Shown: positions 1 through 9,618, counted from the stretch's first letter. The stretch is 64,000 bases of DNA from Pseudoalteromonas haloplanktis ATCC 14393 (GCF_000238355.1 NZ_AHCA01000008.1:183954-247953); one strand, 5' to 3'. A program made the numbers and translations. Notes: generated from the sequence alone by a model not told the origin.

Positions 1-508
1 CGTTTAGGGTTGCATAAGAATAAACACGTTCAGCAAATGCTTCGCTTACCAAATCAACATATTTTGCATATTCAAAAGCGGTATTACGGTTAAGCCAGCC
101 TCCTTTATCTTCTAAATATTGTGGTAAATCCCAATGATAAAGGGTAACAAACGCTTTAATGTTGCGACGTGCCAATTCATCTAAAATATCTGTATAAAAC
201 TTTACACCAACCGGGTTTAGGCTACCATCTGCTTTGATCACGCGTGGCCAAGAAATAGATAAGCGGTAAGCATCAACACCTAAAGAGTCTATTAACGCAA
301 TATCATTTTCCCAATTGTGATAGTGATCACATGCAATTAAGCCGTTTGAATTATCAGCAATTTTACCTGGCGTGGCACAAAACGTATCCCAAATACACGG
401 TAGGCGACTATCTGCAGCCCCTTCAATTTGAAATGATGCTGTAGCAACACCAAAGGTAAACTCTTTACTAAGTAGCGGCGAGTTAGTGGGTAAAGATAAT
501 TGTTTCAT
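1..508 (-). CDS. GH1 family beta-glucosidase, N-terminal part (runs off the window)
   Basis: The N-terminal 169 codons of a family 1 glycoside hydrolase are present. The ATG at 508 follows a GAGG ribosome site about 9 bases upstream. Visible GH1 hallmarks are FGVATASFQIEGA near residue 20, WDTF, the YRLSISWPR strand and TLYHWDLPQ. The reading frame leaves the window at YATLN, immediately before the family's acid/base glutamate (the NEP motif), so the catalytic residues lie outside. GH1 enzymes hydrolyse beta-glucosides or cellobiose/laminaribiose-type oligosaccharides. No signal peptide is visible, so it is probably cytoplasmic and acts on imported disaccharides. It is divergent from the GH3 gene, with two LacI-type palindromes between them. 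Confidence 0.93.
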   Translation of the reverse strand, partial: MKQLSLPTNSPLLSKEFTFGVATASFQIEGAADSRLPCIWDTFCATPGKIADNSNGLIACDHYHNWENDIALIDSLGVDAYRLSISWPRVIKADGSLNPVGVKFYTDILDELARRNIKAFVTLYHWDLPQYLEDKGGWLNRNTAFEYAKYVDLVSEAFAERVYSYATLN

Positions 509-577
509 TAATAGAAAACCTCAGCTGGCATAGACAGTTTTTAAATATGTTTTTGTAGTCAAAAATTATAATTCTTG

Positions 578-591
578 TGAAAGCGCTTCCA
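578..591. promoter_or_regulatory. LacI-family type palindromic operator (GH1/GH3 site 1)
   Basis: TGAAAGCGCTTCCA is a 14-base palindrome with one mismatch and a central CG, the usual architecture of LacI/GalR family operators. The same sequence occurs exactly at 9718-9731 before the TonB receptor. It lies about 70 bases upstream of the GH1 start. The cognate repressor gene is not in the window. Confidence 0.8.
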
Positions 592-636
592 TAAATAATT
601 TGATTAATACGCTGTGATGGTATTTAATGCTATTTC

Positions 637-650
637 GGGAAGCGCTTCCA
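637..650. promoter_or_regulatory. LacI-family type palindromic operator (GH1/GH3 site 2)
   Basis: GGGAAGCGCTTCCA contains the perfect 12-base palindrome GGAAGCGCTTCC. It lies 59 bases from site 1 and 163 bases before the GH3 start. Paired sites suggest cooperative binding or looping, which is inference. Confidence 0.8.
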
Positions 651-812
651 TATTCAGGTTAGTGACTATTTCTTAACAGGTCAATAGTTAAATTTAGATA
701 ACCCTAAATACTTGTTTGTTACTAATACCAAGTAGCAGGCTAGCCTAGGGCACACGATAACGTGTAGCCGGCGCTCTTAAACCAATCACTGATAAATGAT
801 AGGTAAATAAAA

Positions 813-3395
813 ATGATAAAACACTTACACACAACAAAGTTACCCATTTTAAGTATGTTAACTGGCTTAGCACTGCTTGCAGGTTGTTCGAATAGCGAAG
901 CTGAAAAATCGAGTTATACATCGGATCTGGCAAAAGAAGTTAATGCGCTTGACGGTAATTTAGCAATTTGGCCCAAGCTGAATTACCAAGTAGAGAAGGA
1001 TCCAAAAATAGAAGCAAAAATAGCCCACTTTCTAGAGTCTATGACCCTTGAGCAAAAAGTGGCACAGATGATCCAGCCAGAAATACGCGATATAACGGCT
1101 GATGATATGCGTCAATATGGTTTTGGCTCTTACTTAAATGGGGGAGGATCATTTCCTAATGCTAATAAGCACGCCACTCCCCAAGATTGGATAGCCTTAG
1201 CTGAAGCTATGTATCAGGCCTCAATTGATGACTCGTTGGATGGCAGTCGTATTCCTACTATGTGGGGCACTGATGCCGTACATGGTCATAATAACGTTAT
1301 TGGCGCGACGTTGTTCCCTCACAATATAGGGTTAGGCGCTGCGAATAATCCCGCTTTAATTGAAAAAATAGCCGCTGCAACGGCAATCGAAGTGATGACA
1401 ACGGGCATTGATTGGGTATTTGCCCCAACCGTTGCTGTTGTGCGTGATGATAGGTGGGGACGTACTTATGAAGGCTATTCTGAAGATCCAGAAATTGTAC
1501 GTGAATACTCTGCGGCAATCGTTAATGGTCTGCAAGGTCATGCAAATGGTGATTTTTTAAGTGATAAGCGGGTGATCAGCACGGTTAAGCATTTTTTAGG
1601 TGATGGTGGCACTGTTGATGGTGACGATCAAGGAGATAATATTGACTCTGAACAAGCGCTGTTTGATATTCATGCACAAGGCTATATAGGCGGCCTTGCT
1701 GCAGGCAGTCAATCTGTGATGGCGTCGTTTAATAGCTGGCATGGAAAGAAAAATCATGGGAATAAATACCTGTTAACCGATGTATTAAAAACTCAAATGG
1801 GGTTTGATGGTTTTGTCGTTGGCGACTGGAATGGCCACGGACAAGTGGCAGGTTGTACTAACGAAAGCTGCCCGCAAGCAGTGAATGCCGGCCTTGATAT
1901 ATTCATGGTGCCAACAGGTGCGTGGAAGCCATTGTATGAAAATACCATTGCGCAAGTTAACGCGGGTGAAATCGCCATGAGCCGCATTGATGATGCCGTT
2001 GCACGTATCTTAAGGGTGAAACTTAGAGCAGGACTATTTGATAAACCAAGCCCGGCTAACCGCCAATTTTCTGGTAAAACACAATTGATTGGTGCTCAGG
2101 AACACCGTGCTATTGCAAGACAAGCTGTGCGTGAATCACTGGTTTTATTAAAAAATAAACAAAATATTTTACCATTAGCTGCTAACTCACGAATTTTAAT
2201 CGCCGGAGATGGCGCTGATAACATTGGTAAACAATCGGGTGGTTGGAGTATTACTTGGCAAGGCACGAATAACGAAAATGCTGATTTTCCAGGCGCCACA
2301 TCAATTTATGCAGGTTTAAAAGCACAAATTGATGCTGCCGGTGGTGAAGCAATCTTAAGTATTGATGGGTCTTTTGAGCAGCAGCCTGATGTGGCTATTG
2401 TGGTGTTTGGCGAAGAGCCTTATGCAGAAGGTCATGGCGATCGAGACAATCTTGAATTTGAGCGCAATAATAAAAAGTCGTTGGCGTTATTAAAAACACT
2501 TAAATCAAAAGGTATTCCAGTTGTGTCAGTGTTTATTTCAGGGCGACCAATGTGGGTCAATGCTGAGTTAAATGCATCGGATGCATTTGTTGCAGCCTGG
2601 TTACCTGGCACTGAAGGGCAGGGCGTTGCTGATGTATTACTTAGAGGTCCTGATGGACGAAGCCAATACGACTTCAAAGGCAAACTGTCTTTTTCATGGC
2701 CTAACTCACCATTACAAACGAGCGTTAATAAAGGTGATAAAGAGTATTCACCGCTATTACCTTATGGTTTTGGTTTAACTTATGGCGATACGAGTACTCT
2801 TTCTGATGATCTAAGTGAAGACTCCGGTGTTGATATCGCTGACTTGGCTCCGCTTGGCATTTTTAATGGTTCATTGACCAACCCATGGCGATTATTCTTA
2901 AAGTCAGGCGAGCAGCAACATCAGGTGGTTAGTAACAGTGTGGCGTTTGCTGGTATTGAATATCGAACAGAAGATAAAGATATTCAAGAAGATGCGCTGT
3001 CGTTTGTATTTAAGGGTAACGAATTAGCAATCGCTGAGATAAACAGTAACTTCACTGAAGACAAGGTTGCTTATATTGAAGCAAATTCAACATTAAGCTT
3101 TGATTATAAAGTCAAAAGTACACCTAGCTCCGCGCTTTACATTGCCATGACGTGTGAACAGGGCTGCGGTGGTCGAATTGATATAAGCCAGGTGTTAAAT
3201 AATTCAGCACTAAATACATGGCAAACGCTCAGTATTGATTTGAAGTGCTTTGCAGATAAAGGTGTTGATTTTGCAAGGGTAACTAGTCCATTTTCATTAC
3301 AGAGTGAAGGTCAGGCTGAGATATCTGTAGCGAATATTAATTTTGTACCAGAAGGTGTAAAGCAAGGTGCGATCACTTGCCCAGCAAGTGAGTAA
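813..3395 (+). CDS. GH3 exo-beta-glucosidase/exo-1,3/1,4-beta-glucanase lipoprotein
   Basis: An 860-aa family 3 glycoside hydrolase that removes glucose from the ends of beta-glucans. The N-terminus is a lipoprotein signal with lipobox LLAGC, lipidated at Cys25, so the enzyme is probably anchored in the envelope. The GH3 N-domain shows the KHF motif (TVKHFLGDGG) and the nucleophile strand GFVVGDWNG, with Asp338 as the likely nucleophile (Gly-Asp-Trp rather than the usual Ser-Asp-Trp). The C-domain contains EEPYAEGHGDR and the LLPYGFGLTY end motif. About 160 further residues form an extra C-terminal domain, as in Pseudoalteromonas ExoP-type enzymes, which are about 840 aa. It is divergent from GH1 and shares its operators; the GH1 enzyme could complete digestion inside the cell. 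Confidence 0.95.
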   Translation: MIKHLHTTKLPILSMLTGLALLAGCSNSEAEKSSYTSDLAKEVNALDGNLAIWPKLNYQVEKDPKIEAKIAHFLESMTLEQKVAQMIQPEIRDITADDMRQYGFGSYLNGGGSFPNANKHATPQDWIALAEAMYQASIDDSLDGSRIPTMWGTDAVHGHNNVIGATLFPHNIGLGAANNPALIEKIAAATAIEVMTTGIDWVFAPTVAVVRDDRWGRTYEGYSEDPEIVREYSAAIVNGLQGHANGDFLSDKRVISTVKHFLGDGGTVDGDDQGDNIDSEQALFDIHAQGYIGGLAAGSQSVMASFNSWHGKKNHGNKYLLTDVLKTQMGFDGFVVGDWNGHGQVAGCTNESCPQAVNAGLDIFMVPTGAWKPLYENTIAQVNAGEIAMSRIDDAVARILRVKLRAGLFDKPSPANRQFSGKTQLIGAQEHRAIARQAVRESLVLLKNKQNILPLAANSRILIAGDGADNIGKQSGGWSITWQGTNNENADFPGATSIYAGLKAQIDAAGGEAILSIDGSFEQQPDVAIVVFGEEPYAEGHGDRDNLEFERNNKKSLALLKTLKSKGIPVVSVFISGRPMWVNAELNASDAFVAAWLPGTEGQGVADVLLRGPDGRSQYDFKGKLSFSWPNSPLQTSVNKGDKEYSPLLPYGFGLTYGDTSTLSDDLSEDSGVDIADLAPLGIFNGSLTNPWRLFLKSGEQQHQVVSNSVAFAGIEYRTEDKDIQEDALSFVFKGNELAIAEINSNFTEDKVAYIEANSTLSFDYKVKSTPSSALYIAMTCEQGCGGRIDISQVLNNSALNTWQTLSIDLKCFADKGVDFARVTSPFSLQSEGQAEISVANINFVPEGVKQGAITCPASE

Positions 3396-3437
3396 GCTAT
3401 AAATAATAAATTTTTAACGTATTTTGTTGTGTTGTCC

Positions 3438-3463
3438 AAAGCCCTTTAATTTTAAAGGGCTTT
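3438..3463. terminator. Bidirectional terminator between GH3 and halogenase genes
   Basis: Stem AAAGCCCTTT (3438-3447) pairs perfectly with AAAGGGCTTT (3454-3463) around a 6-base loop. It is flanked by T-rich sequence on the + side and A-rich sequence on the other. It serves the convergent genes ending at 3395 and 3522. Confidence 0.85.
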
Positions 3464-3521
3464 TTATCTTTTTAAAGTAATTATTTAACGTTTTTACTGT
3501 ATTTAGTAAATTTGGCTCAAG

Positions 3522-5012
3522 TTAGTTAGCTGGGCAATATTGTTGTAAAAATGCTTCATGGGTTGGCAGCTGTACGACGCGCTGGCTAATTTGCTGTTTG
3601 ATACTGCTTAGAAAGCGCGTTAATTCTTCATCACTCATTAAACTGGCAATGAGATGGTACTGTTTAGGTTTAATACCTTGACCAAGCATTACTTGCACCC
3701 AAGAATCAACTCTAAAAATATCACCGTCATCTAAAAATACCCGGCCAGTTTCTTTGAACAAACTAATTTTATGGGCGAGGGTATCGGGTACTTCCATGTT
3801 TTGACAATGACGCCAAAATTCACTGTCGTTACGTTCAGTGACTTGATAATGTAAGACAATGAAGTCGCGGATATTTTCGATTTCACTTTTTAATTGTTTA
3901 TTGTATTCACTAATCGCTTGCTCAGTGATCCCATTAAACGGAAATAGTCGCATAAAGCGAATAACACCCGACATGATCAAGTGAATGCTGGTGGATTCAA
4001 GCGGCTCGACAAAACCACTGGCAAGGCCCAGCGCCAAACAGTTTTTATTCCAGCCTTTGCGGCGGCGACCGGTTTTAAACTTAATAACTCTGGGTTCAGT
4101 TAAAGTTTCACCTTGAATATTATCAAGCAGTAGTTGCTTTGCGTCTTCATCACTTAGATAGCGACTACAAAAAACGAGGCCATTACCAACACGTTGTTGC
4201 AGAGGAATTTGCCATTGCCAGCCCGCATCGTGGGCAATTGAGCGAGTATAAGGGGGGATCTCATCGCTAATGGCTTTGGTTTGTACAGCAATAGCGCTGT
4301 CGCATGGTAGTAAATGAGACCAATCTTCGTAACCAGTATGCAAGGCCTGCTCAATCAGTAGTCCACGAAAGCCGGTGCAATCAATAAAAAAGTCACCGTC
4401 TAGGGTGCTTTCGTCACTAAGGGTTAAACTTTTTATATTACCGGTTTCAGCACATTTATTGACTCGTGTAATTTTCCCTTCCACACGTTTAACCCCGAAA
4501 TCGTGCGAAAAATCACGTAAAAATAATGCGTAGCGACTGGCGTCTAGATGAAATGCATAGTTTATAGGGTTTTGTTGATTAAATGCACATTTGCCTTGTT
4601 TAGCGGCTTGTAGCTCATAACAGTAATCCGCAAATTCTGATTTAAGCCCTAACGATAAGCTATGCAGCCAAAAGTGATGAAACTCACCGGCCCAACATTC
4701 TTTGCCCGTCATGCCAAATGAGTGAATATAATCAGTGTTTTTTTGCCCCCAATTTTCAAAGCTGATCCCTAACTTAAAGCTGGCTTGCGTGGCTTTCATA
4801 AATGCTTGCTCGTCGATCCCCAGTAATTTATGGAAAGTACGAATGGGCGGGATAGTTGCTTCGCCAACGCCTATTGTGGCTATGTCATCAGACTCAACAA
4901 GCGTGACGTTGATATTTTTTCCGACGAGTTTGCCAAGGGCCGCAGCAGCCATCCAGCCTGCAGTGCCGCCTCCTGCGATCACCACATTTTTTATCTGTTT
5001 AGTGTGTGTCAT
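3522..5012 (-). CDS. Flavin-dependent tryptophan halogenase family protein (copy 1)
   Basis: A 496-aa member of the PrnA-type FADH2-dependent halogenase family. It has the GGGTAGW dinucleotide-binding loop near residues 14-20, the VGVGEATIP motif at 48-54, the halogenase fingerprint WQWQIP at 265-270, a lysine matching PrnA catalytic Lys79 (Lys80, in FKLGISFENW) and the EPLES motif at 336-340, with Glu339 matching PrnA Glu346. All known catalytic positions are therefore kept. These enzymes make hypohalous acid at the flavin and use it through the lysine to halogenate aromatic rings; the substrate cannot be read from sequence. It lies 7 bases after copy 2, downstream of a TonB receptor and inside a glucan-use regulon. 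A flavin reductase partner is not seen nearby. Related genes often sit next to TonB receptors, so free tryptophan is not an assured substrate. Confidence 0.9.
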   Translation of the reverse strand: MTHTKQIKNVVIAGGGTAGWMAAAALGKLVGKNINVTLVESDDIATIGVGEATIPPIRTFHKLLGIDEQAFMKATQASFKLGISFENWGQKNTDYIHSFGMTGKECWAGEFHHFWLHSLSLGLKSEFADYCYELQAAKQGKCAFNQQNPINYAFHLDASRYALFLRDFSHDFGVKRVEGKITRVNKCAETGNIKSLTLSDESTLDGDFFIDCTGFRGLLIEQALHTGYEDWSHLLPCDSAIAVQTKAISDEIPPYTRSIAHDAGWQWQIPLQQRVGNGLVFCSRYLSDEDAKQLLLDNIQGETLTEPRVIKFKTGRRRKGWNKNCLALGLASGFVEPLESTSIHLIMSGVIRFMRLFPFNGITEQAISEYNKQLKSEIENIRDFIVLHYQVTERNDSEFWRHCQNMEVPDTLAHKISLFKETGRVFLDDGDIFRVDSWVQVMLGQGIKPKQYHLIASLMSDEELTRFLSSIKQQISQRVVQLPTHEAFLQQYCPAN

Positions 5013-5019
5013 ATTTTGA

Positions 5020-6555
5020 TCACGCCTTATTATTTAAAAGTTGATTTAATAACGTGCGATTTGTTGGTAAAGCTTGCAAGCATTGAGCAATCTTGGCACG
5101 GTTTTGCTGGTAAAAATAATGCCCCGCTTTGGGGTTATAAAAGGCATTTTCTGCTGTTGCAGCTTGGCTGTGAAAGCCCATACCATAAAGTACATATTGA
5201 TAACTGGCTGAAGGAAATATTTCTTCATTTTCAATCAAATCAAAGCGACTTGGTGGCTGGTATTGCCACAGTGCCAATAACTCAGTTAAGCGGGCCGGAA
5301 TACTTGCTGGACTTTTTATATCCAGCCAATATTGGCTGTCATCTCGTTCACTTAAAATATAGTGCAGCTTTAAAAAGTCGATTACACGCTGCCAGCGATA
5401 ACTAAAGCGCTGGTTAAATCGAGTTGCTAGCAATTGCATATGCACACGATCATGTGGCATTTGCTCACTTAGCATATTTAACGATAACTCGACCATAGCA
5501 AGGGCAGAGGCTTCTAACGGCTCAATAAAACCTTGTGACATTCCCACAGCAATACAGTTTTTGATCCAAAAGTGTTTTCGGTAGCCAGGGGTAAAACTCA
5601 GCTTTCTGGTTTGTATTTGTTCAGCAGCTTCAGCGCCTACTGATTGTGTAGCGTAGTTTTTTAAGGTCTTAACAGCGGTGTGTTCATCGCAATATTTATC
5701 ACAATAGGTGTAGCCAATACCACGACGACTTGGTAAGCCGATATCCCAGATCCAACCATGGGATTGAGCTGTTGATATCGTTGCGCTGGCTATGTCTTGT
5801 TGCTGATTATTATAGGGAAGGTGCGCAGCAATCGCACTGTTATTAAACAATGTCTGCTCTTGATTAATAAACGCTGCGTTATAATGTTCTGCAATTAGGC
5901 GAGCTCGGGCACCGGAACAGTCAATAAACAAGTCGCCCTTTATTTCACCGTGCTGTTTTGTTGTTAATGAGCGAATATAGCCTTGATTATCGTTATTTAC
6001 CGCCACGACATCATCCATAATATGAATTACGCCAAGCTTATTTTCGCAATGGTTTTTTAAGAAGCTTGCAAATTTACCAGCATCAAGATGATAACCGTAG
6101 TTTGTCACTGCTGCGTATTCTGGTGTGCTAGCTTGTTTAGGAGCAAGACCTGCTTGGCAGACAAAGCTTTGCATATTAATGACATCGGCGTATTTTTGAC
6201 TGGTAGCATGATGTTGCCAGTAGGCATGCAAATCAGTCTCTAAATACCCTGCGGGCGTCATAAAAGGGTGGTAGTAGTTATCGCCAGGGGTTAAATTGCG
6301 CCAGTTGATAAACTTTGAGCCTTGCTTGAATGACGCATCACAATACTTTAAAAAGTCGACTTCTTTAATTCCGATACGTTTTAGCGTATTACGCATCGAT
6401 GGCCAAGTACCTTCACCAACACCGGAAATTGCAATGTGAGCGGATTCAATTAAAGTAATGTGTTTATCAGGGTGTTCCGCGCTTAGCAGTCCTGCACTTA
6501 GCCAGCCTGCAGCGCCGCCGCCAAGTACCACAATGTGTTGTATTTTGTTATTCAT
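5020..6555 (-). CDS. Flavin-dependent tryptophan halogenase family protein (copy 2, altered motif)
   Basis: A 511-aa paralogue of the neighbouring halogenase. It keeps the GGGAAGW FAD loop (residues 12-18), GVGEGTWPS and a lysine in the catalytic position (Lys77, in FKQGSKFINW). The fingerprint reads WIWDIG (268-273) instead of WxWxIP. The EPLES motif reads EPLEAS (345-350), so the serine after the catalytic glutamate (PrnA Ser347) is alanine. These changes may alter halide or substrate handling or abolish halogenation; this is inference. It is transcribed in front of copy 1 and 90 bases after the TonB receptor gene, across a strong hairpin. The two copies are clearly divergent, not a recent duplication. 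Confidence 0.88.
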   Translation of the reverse strand: MNNKIQHIVVLGGGAAGWLSAGLLSAEHPDKHITLIESAHIAISGVGEGTWPSMRNTLKRIGIKEVDFLKYCDASFKQGSKFINWRNLTPGDNYYHPFMTPAGYLETDLHAYWQHHATSQKYADVINMQSFVCQAGLAPKQASTPEYAAVTNYGYHLDAGKFASFLKNHCENKLGVIHIMDDVVAVNNDNQGYIRSLTTKQHGEIKGDLFIDCSGARARLIAEHYNAAFINQEQTLFNNSAIAAHLPYNNQQQDIASATISTAQSHGWIWDIGLPSRRGIGYTYCDKYCDEHTAVKTLKNYATQSVGAEAAEQIQTRKLSFTPGYRKHFWIKNCIAVGMSQGFIEPLEASALAMVELSLNMLSEQMPHDRVHMQLLATRFNQRFSYRWQRVIDFLKLHYILSERDDSQYWLDIKSPASIPARLTELLALWQYQPPSRFDLIENEEIFPSASYQYVLYGMGFHSQAATAENAFYNPKAGHYFYQQNRAKIAQCLQALPTNRTLLNQLLNNKA

Positions 6556-6588
6556 TGTGTGTCTTCTATTGTCTAATTAAAACGACAA

Positions 6589-6611
6589 AAGCCGCTAATA
6601 GCTAGCGGCTT
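6589..6611 (-). terminator. Terminator between the TonB receptor and the halogenase pair
   Basis: A perfect 9-base stem, AAGCCGCTA at 6589-6597 with TAGCGGCTT at 6603-6611, has a 5-base loop. Read on the minus strand it is followed by TTTGTCGTTTT. It sits inside what would otherwise be one operon, so it probably lets receptor mRNA outnumber halogenase mRNA. Confidence 0.75.
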
Positions 6612-6645
6612 GATACTCATTAAATTAATGAGTAGCACCTCTTAC

Positions 6646-9618
6646 TTAAAAGTTATAACGCATACCTATATTATAACGGGCGCCACTTTGTTCTAAGTTC
6701 CATAATTGAGCTTGATATCGGCCATGCTGACGCATATTTTGCTCAGTGATATTAAGTCCTTCAATAAAGAATGACATTTTTTCACTGTAGTTGTAGGCAA
6801 TATTAAAATCAATTTGATAATACTCTTCAGTGAAGCTTGGCTCATTAACATAACGTGCCGCGCTGTTTAAGAATTTATCACGCCAGTTATAAGCAATACG
6901 TGCTTGAAACTTGTCGTTTTCGTACATAGCAATCAAGTTGGCAGTATCACTTAAGCCCACCAGTGCAAACTGAGTGGTTGTGGGATCTGCTGCGACATTA
7001 AAATCAATGTCACCATTTACTATGGTGTAGTTAGCTTGTAAACCAAAACCAGTGTCATCAAAAAAGTGTTGAACTGCGAACTCATAACCATCAATTTTAG
7101 CATCTTTATTGTTGGTTGGTACTTGAGCAGTAAAGTCCATCAATGGATCATCTGCGTTAGGTAAAACATCATAAGCGGCTTCAAATTCTTCATAACTCAT
7201 CGAATCAAAAGCTACCCCATTTTCCATGGCCGCAACCATTTGGAATAGGTTTGAATCTGTAAATGCTAAGCCTTGTGCTTCTAGCTCTGCTTTTGCAGCT
7301 TCGGCGCGAGGGCCTGCGGATACATCACGTAAACCATAGTAGTTTTGTGTCATAGGTGACAGGCCAATAAAATTGTCTACTTTTTTATTAAAGTAACCCA
7401 CGGATACATAGCTTACATCAGTAAAGTACCATTCAGCAGAGACATCAAAGTTATCTGATTCAAGTGGTACGAGGGCAGGATTACCCGTTGAAGCCGGCGC
7501 ATTAGTGGTCCCTGGAATAATCGTGGGGCCTGTTGGTACGCCAACCGTGGCCGCTGAACTTAAATTGTCATAAGTCGGGCGGGCGATAGTTGTGCTGTAA
7601 GAGGCACGTAGCGTTACATCATCATGAACATTGATATCAAAATCTAAGCTAGGTAAAAAGTGGTTATAACTTGAGCTTAGTGAATAATCTTCTTTATTCG
7701 TGCCGTAGCGCACATTAAAGTCATTATTACCTTCCCATGCTACTGCATCAGGTAAATCAATATTCGCGGTTGAGGTGATATCGGTTGTTTCGTAGCGCGC
7801 ACCTATAACTAAGTTAAATGGCATACCACTAATTTCATTTGTGTAATTGTACTGCACAAATGCTGCTTTGATATCTTCTTCAATTGTACGATTGGTTGCG
7901 TATGCACCATCAGCTGCAAAATTGAACCCATACTGCTCTGCCGCCCAATAACCAATTTGTGAAGCGCTGCCAGTAAAGCCTTGATCAAATGAGCCACTGG
8001 TATCGTAATCATCAAACTCAGCTAAGAAATTCGTTGGATCTAAATAGCCATCGGGTAATTCACCAGGGTTTTCAATGCCCCAGTTACCCATGGTATTACG
8101 AGTAAGTGATTGTAGTGAATGGCTTTCCATTGAGCGTGATTCAATACCAAAATCTATGCTGCCGTTATCCATTACATAATTACCATGTAGGCGGAATTCA
8201 TCCACAGTTGATTCTTGACTGGCGAAGTTGGCATCAAGAATCGAAGTACCTACATCAGCTTGTTCTAGTGCACCGCTGCAATTAAGATTTGCACGGCTGC
8301 AGTCATCAAAATCAATCATCATTGAGGGTAAATCACGGCTGAAATCAACTTCTTGAGCAGCAACTACATTAGCCCCTAAACCTGCATTTACCCAACTACC
8401 GTATGGGGCATCAGGTTTACTGGTCGCTTTTGAGCTATGTGCATCAAACATAAAACTAAGTTGGTCACTAAAATAGTACTCAATATTTAAACCAATCGAA
8501 TTATTCTCATTTACTTGGTTTTGTTCTTGTAACGCTAAACCTAAATCACGAGTTGATAAATCACGTCGCTCTTCGCGGTAATAAATTGGGGTTTTAACTT
8601 CGTTATCATCAAAGATTAAATGGGTTTTATAGTTATCCATCCAAATTGATTGTTCTGCACGGGCTTCAAATAACTCTTGCTGTGAGTAGGTGTAATCAAG
8701 CGTTGCGGTCAGTGAGTCGATAGGGCTGTACTGGAATGTTAATTGGGCATTGGTGCGAGTACGTTCACGGTCGGCGATGGTGTAACGTAAGTCCGAAGGC
8801 ATTGAATAGTATTGACCCATTGCTGGGGCATTTTCTAACACTATGTCATCTGCAGCTTGAGGAATTGTGCCGTCATATTCAGTAGTACGCCACTCATTTA
8901 CAAAAGCCCCTGTTGCTGAGCTATCTCGTTCTTGCATGCTGGCTGTGAGGGATACACCAAATTTTGCTTCTTCGTCTGTCCAACTAAATATCCCTGAAAT
9001 TTCTGGCGTTATATCGTCACCTACACGATTCGTTGTATCGTGTTGTGCTTTAACACCAACATTGGCAACGAGGCCAGGGTTATCAAGTGGACGAGCAGTA
9101 TTGATATTGATTGTTGCACCAATCCCCCCTGATGCAATACTGGCTTTACCGGTTTTATATACCTCTACAGACTTAACACTTTCGGATGCAAGGTTGGCAA
9201 AATCATAAGCGCGCGAATTTGGTGCTCCACCACCTGCTGGCAGGGAAGCGGCTGGCATAGTACGACCGTTTAATGTCACCATATTATAATCAGGACCAAA
9301 ACCACGTACTGTTACCTTAGAGCCTTCGCCATTGCTGCGGTCAATTGATACCCCCGTGATCCGCTGTAAAGATTCTGCAAGGTTAGTATCAGGGAATTTA
9401 CCTATGTCTTCTGAAGATATTGCATCTACAACGCCTGAAGAATAGCGTTTTAATTGAGTAGATTCTTTAATACTGCCTTTAAAACCAGTGATTTGAATTA
9501 CTTCAAGATCCTCTTGCTGCTCAACCTCTGCTGCATAGGCCGATAGCGTAGTTGCTGCACCTAAAATCAAAGATAAGCTGGTCGCTAACTTTGTTTTCTT
9601 TAAAATATGACTCGACAT
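6646..9618 (-). CDS. TonB-dependent outer membrane receptor (carbohydrate-type)
   Basis: A 990-aa outer-membrane receptor. A Sec signal peptide (cleavage near AYA/AEV, about residue 30) precedes a plug domain with IGKFPDTNLAESLQRITGV and VRGFGPDYNMVTLNGR, followed by a long beta-barrel ending in aromatic Phe (GMRYNF). The plug signature is that of the large Xanthomonas/Caulobacter-type receptors that import oligosaccharides using the TonB/ExbBD proton-motive system. The start is supported by GAGGG 7 bases before the ATG. Two LacI-type palindromes at 9684 and 9718 match those before the glucosidases, so the likely ligand is a beta-glucan or beta-glucoside. The halogenase pair follows downstream. 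Confidence 0.93.
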   Translation of the reverse strand: MSSHILKKTKLATSLSLILGAATTLSAYAAEVEQQEDLEVIQITGFKGSIKESTQLKRYSSGVVDAISSEDIGKFPDTNLAESLQRITGVSIDRSNGEGSKVTVRGFGPDYNMVTLNGRTMPAASLPAGGGAPNSRAYDFANLASESVKSVEVYKTGKASIASGGIGATININTARPLDNPGLVANVGVKAQHDTTNRVGDDITPEISGIFSWTDEEAKFGVSLTASMQERDSSATGAFVNEWRTTEYDGTIPQAADDIVLENAPAMGQYYSMPSDLRYTIADRERTRTNAQLTFQYSPIDSLTATLDYTYSQQELFEARAEQSIWMDNYKTHLIFDDNEVKTPIYYREERRDLSTRDLGLALQEQNQVNENNSIGLNIEYYFSDQLSFMFDAHSSKATSKPDAPYGSWVNAGLGANVVAAQEVDFSRDLPSMMIDFDDCSRANLNCSGALEQADVGTSILDANFASQESTVDEFRLHGNYVMDNGSIDFGIESRSMESHSLQSLTRNTMGNWGIENPGELPDGYLDPTNFLAEFDDYDTSGSFDQGFTGSASQIGYWAAEQYGFNFAADGAYATNRTIEEDIKAAFVQYNYTNEISGMPFNLVIGARYETTDITSTANIDLPDAVAWEGNNDFNVRYGTNKEDYSLSSSYNHFLPSLDFDINVHDDVTLRASYSTTIARPTYDNLSSAATVGVPTGPTIIPGTTNAPASTGNPALVPLESDNFDVSAEWYFTDVSYVSVGYFNKKVDNFIGLSPMTQNYYGLRDVSAGPRAEAAKAELEAQGLAFTDSNLFQMVAAMENGVAFDSMSYEEFEAAYDVLPNADDPLMDFTAQVPTNNKDAKIDGYEFAVQHFFDDTGFGLQANYTIVNGDIDFNVAADPTTTQFALVGLSDTANLIAMYENDKFQARIAYNWRDKFLNSAARYVNEPSFTEEYYQIDFNIAYNYSEKMSFFIEGLNITEQNMRQHGRYQAQLWNLEQSGARYNIGMRYNF

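Larger units (their letters stand above)
509..812. other. Divergent GH1/GH3 control region
   Basis: This 304-base intergenic region holds the two palindromic operators listed separately at 578 and 637. Downstream of them, toward GH3, a small hairpin is possible: GGCTA at 738-742 pairs with TAGCC at 765-769 around an ACACG/CGTGT inner stem at 752-765. It would lie in the GH3 5' leader. I see no other gene here. Confidence 0.5.

Noticed and set aside
4830..5405. Plus-strand frame of 191 codons across the two halogenase genes
   Set aside because: It is the complement of both halogenase ends and their 7-base gap; it has no family features of its own.
3522..6555. Naming the two flavoproteins prnA/rebH-type tryptophan halogenases with Trp as substrate
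   Set aside because: Only family-level motifs are visible; the gene context is sugar uptake, so substrate and product are open.
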